A stretch of 6,360 bases of DNA, from positions 21,358-27,717 of the forward strand of contig DODZ01000018.1 in the NCBI GenBank assembly GCA_003524145.1, in the 5' to 3' direction. Below are positions 5,425-6,360 of this stretch, piece by piece. The translations under genes and the position numbers were made by a program. This DNA comes from Candidatus Apopatosoma intestinale (GTDB lineage: Bacteria > Bacillota > Clostridia > Oscillospirales > CAG-272). Each line of letters starts with the position of its first letter. Position 1 is the first letter of the stretch. The notes beneath the pieces are model-generated. The model was not told where the DNA came from and did no database searches. It saw only the letters and a list, made by a program, of their open reading frames with translations.

Positions 5425-5987
5425 TAGGATATTGCTTCTGCGGTTCTTTTTGCACCGTGGGAAAATCTATAGGCATACTTCGCTCACTTGCCGCCGAGGG
5501 CAATGACATATTGCCCTTGATGAGCGACAGTGTATATGAAACCGATACGCGATTCGGCAGAGCGGAGGATATAAGAAAAACCGTTTCCGAGATATGCGGA
5601 AAGGAAATAATCCATACGATAGCGGATGCCGAGCCGATAGGACCGAAAACGGTGCTCGATATGCTCGTGATAGCGCCATGCACCGGAAATACCCTTGCCA
5701 AAATGGCGGCGGGCATAACCGATACGCCTGTTACTATGGCGGCAAAGGCACAGCTTCGTTCAAACCGTCCTGTCGTGATAGCGCTTGCGACAAACGATGC
5801 GCTCTCGGCAAATCTGAAGAATATAGGCACGCTTCTTTCACGCAAAAATATCTATTTTGTGCCGATGTTTCAGGATGACCCCGAGAAAAAGCCGAGCTCG
5901 CTCGTATGCGATTTTTCGCGGCTGAAGGAAACAATGGCGTCAGCCTTTGCTGGCAGGCAAACACAGCCTGTATTTTTGCAGGGATAA
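5421..5987 (+). CDS. spoVFB: Dipicolinate synthase subunit B (flavoprotein-like)
   Basis: 188 aa, also called DpaB, partner of DpaA. The N-terminus YCFCGSFCTVGKSI (4-17) and the block EPIGPKTVLDMLVIAPCTGN (71-90), TLAKMAAGITDTPVTMAAKA, then ATNDALSANLKNIGTLL (123-139) and YFVPMFQDDPEKKPSSLVCD (145-164) are characteristic of SpoVFB and of the wider flavoprotein (HFCD) superfamily. It is full length. A strong AAAGGAGG site (5407-5414), inside the end of dpaA, lies six bases before the ATG. The operon ends at the terminator at 6000-6035. The asd/dapG/dapA genes that follow spoVFAB in Bacillus subtilis are not present here. Confidence 0.96.
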   Translation: MIGYCFCGSFCTVGKSIGILRSLAAEGNDILPLMSDSVYETDTRFGRAEDIRKTVSEICGKEIIHTIADAEPIGPKTVLDMLVIAPCTGNTLAKMAAGITDTPVTMAAKAQLRSNRPVVIALATNDALSANLKNIGTLLSRKNIYFVPMFQDDPEKKPSSLVCDFSRLKETMASAFAGRQTQPVFLQG

Positions 5988-5999
5988 GAGAAAAACAAG

Positions 6000-6035
6000 T
6001 CAAAATACGGAGCGACATCCCGCTCCGTATTTTGA
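6000..6035 (+). terminator. Terminator of the dpaA-dpaB operon (possibly bidirectional)
   Basis: TCAAAATACGGAGCG (6000-6014) and CGCTCCGTATTTTGA (6021-6035) form a perfect 15-bp stem around the loop ACATCC, starting 12 bases after the dpaB stop. The T-run (TTTT) lies within the distal stem arm. On the minus strand the stem is followed by CTTGTTTTTCTC, so it could also stop transcription coming from the right. Confidence 0.85.
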
Positions 6036-6085
6036 TGTGGGAGTTTTCGGTGTGATTTTGAAAAGAAACATAAATATACTTTTAT

Positions 6086-6115
6086 TTTATCGTACTTTTC
6101 TGTGAAGAAAAGTAC
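6086..6115 (+). repeat. Hairpin repeat containing copy 2 of the shared 15-base sequence
   Basis: GTACTTTTCT (6092-6101) and AGAAAAGTAC (6106-6115) are perfect 10-bp arms around GTGA. The left side, 6086-6100, is identical to 209-223. It is followed by CAAAAGTCATCAAAGAGAG, leading into the next hairpin. Confidence 0.6.
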
Positions 6116-6125
6116 CAAAAGTCAT

Positions 6126-6150
6126 CAAAGAGAGCTTTCCCCTCTCTTTG
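6126..6150 (+). repeat. Inverted repeat, 9-bp arms
   Basis: CAAAGAGAG (6126-6134) and CTCTCTTTG (6142-6150) are perfect complements around CTTTCCC. It directly follows the 6092-6115 hairpin and is likely part of the same element. Confidence 0.55.
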
Positions 6151-6178
6151 AAAACTCTTCCCCTGTCTCGGCGACGCC

Positions 6179-6203
6179 AACCAACGCACTGCGTGCATTG
6201 GTT
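6179..6203 (+). repeat. Inverted repeat, 11-bp arms with one mismatch
   Basis: AACCAACGCAC (6179-6189) pairs with GTGCATTGGTT (6193-6203) except at C6185/A6197, with a TGC loop. It opens the GTGC-rich part of the element. Confidence 0.5.
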
Positions 6204-6212
6204 CATTCCCCG

Positions 6213-6360
6213 CGTGCACGAGTTAGTCGCAGGAAGTAGTGCGTGGCAAGTGCGTGCAATAAAGGGTAGAGCAAAAGTCGGTGGTTTTGCGCTTCCCGCA
6301 ACCTCATACTACCACGCGTGCGAACATAGCGCACGAAAAAGCCGAGCAGATTCGTGCACG
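6213..6360. repeat. Distant inverted arms enclosing a GTGC-rich segment, cut by the window end
   Basis: CGTGCACGA (6213-6221) is the reverse complement of TCGTGCACG (6352-6360), the last bases of the window, about 130 bases apart. Inside lie a small hairpin (GCAAAA 6271-6276 with TTTTGC 6285-6290) and further CGTGC words at 6253 and 6317. The pairing may continue past the edge. Confidence 0.4.

Larger units (their letters stand above)
5988..6360. other. Non-coding region rich in inverted repeats (373 bases to window end)
   Basis: No gene is supported here. After the dpaB terminator the region holds a series of nested or consecutive hairpins (6092-6115, 6126-6150, 6179-6203, 6271-6290). It also has an unusual density of CGTGC/GCACG words from 6179 to the end. 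One plus frame is open from 6106 to the window edge, but its residues (RKVPKVIKESFPLSLKTLPLSRRR...) show no family and follow the repeats. I read it as part of a dispersed intergenic repeat element, possibly transcribed as structured RNA. Confidence 0.55.

Noticed and set aside
5870..6118. Minus-strand frame of 82 codons spanning the dpaB end and the terminator
   Set aside because: It crosses the dpaB 3' end, the terminator hairpin and a repeat, and shows no recognisable motifs.
6106..6360. Plus-strand frame open to the window end
   Set aside because: No ATG with a ribosome site, the sequence consists of inverted repeats, and the translation resembles none of the families I know.

Overview
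The window reads as chromosomal DNA of an endospore-forming member of the Firmicutes, most likely Clostridia. Four of the six complete genes belong to recognisable endospore families: a SipL-type spore coat morphogenetic protein (SPOCS domains plus LysM), pro-sigma-K, SpoIIR, and the two-gene dipicolinate synthase operon spoVFA/spoVFB (dpaA/dpaB). SipL-type proteins, rather than SpoVID, are the usual clostridial form. The sixth gene encodes a short Ppx/GppA phosphatase.

Layout. Positions 1-97 may hold the last codons of a plus-strand gene that starts outside the window; a strong intrinsic terminator follows at about 160-201. On the minus strand lie sipL (274-1860) and, upstream of it, sigK (1974-2666), separated by 113 bp with a candidate sigma-E promoter. 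A divergent 139-bp region separates sigK from ppx/gppA (2806-3774, plus), which has a good housekeeping-type promoter. ppx/gppA converges on spoIIR (3749-4330, minus) and their 3' ends overlap by 26 bp. A 206-bp divergent region follows: a forespore-type (sigma-F/G-like) promoter faces spoIIR and a near-consensus sigma-E promoter faces dpaA-dpaB (4537-5987, overlapping by ATGA). A 15-bp-stem terminator closes the dpa operon. The last ~325 bases are non-coding and full of inverted repeats; they look like part of a dispersed intergenic repeat element that runs off the window.

How the genes fit together. In the known sporulation cascade, SpoIIR is made in the forespore under sigma-F and triggers pro-sigma-E processing in the mother cell. 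Sigma-E then drives coat assembly genes (sipL), sigK and often other mother-cell genes. Sigma-K takes over late, and dipicolinate synthase makes DPA in the mother cell for import into the spore core. The window therefore packs pieces from early, middle and late sporulation and from both compartments side by side, with a polyphosphate/(p)ppGpp-type phosphatase between two of them. I see no mobile element, CRISPR array, tRNA or rRNA, and no clear novel enzymatic system. The most unusual aspects are the clustering itself, the promoter architecture, the ppx/spoIIR overlap and the repeat-rich 3' flank.
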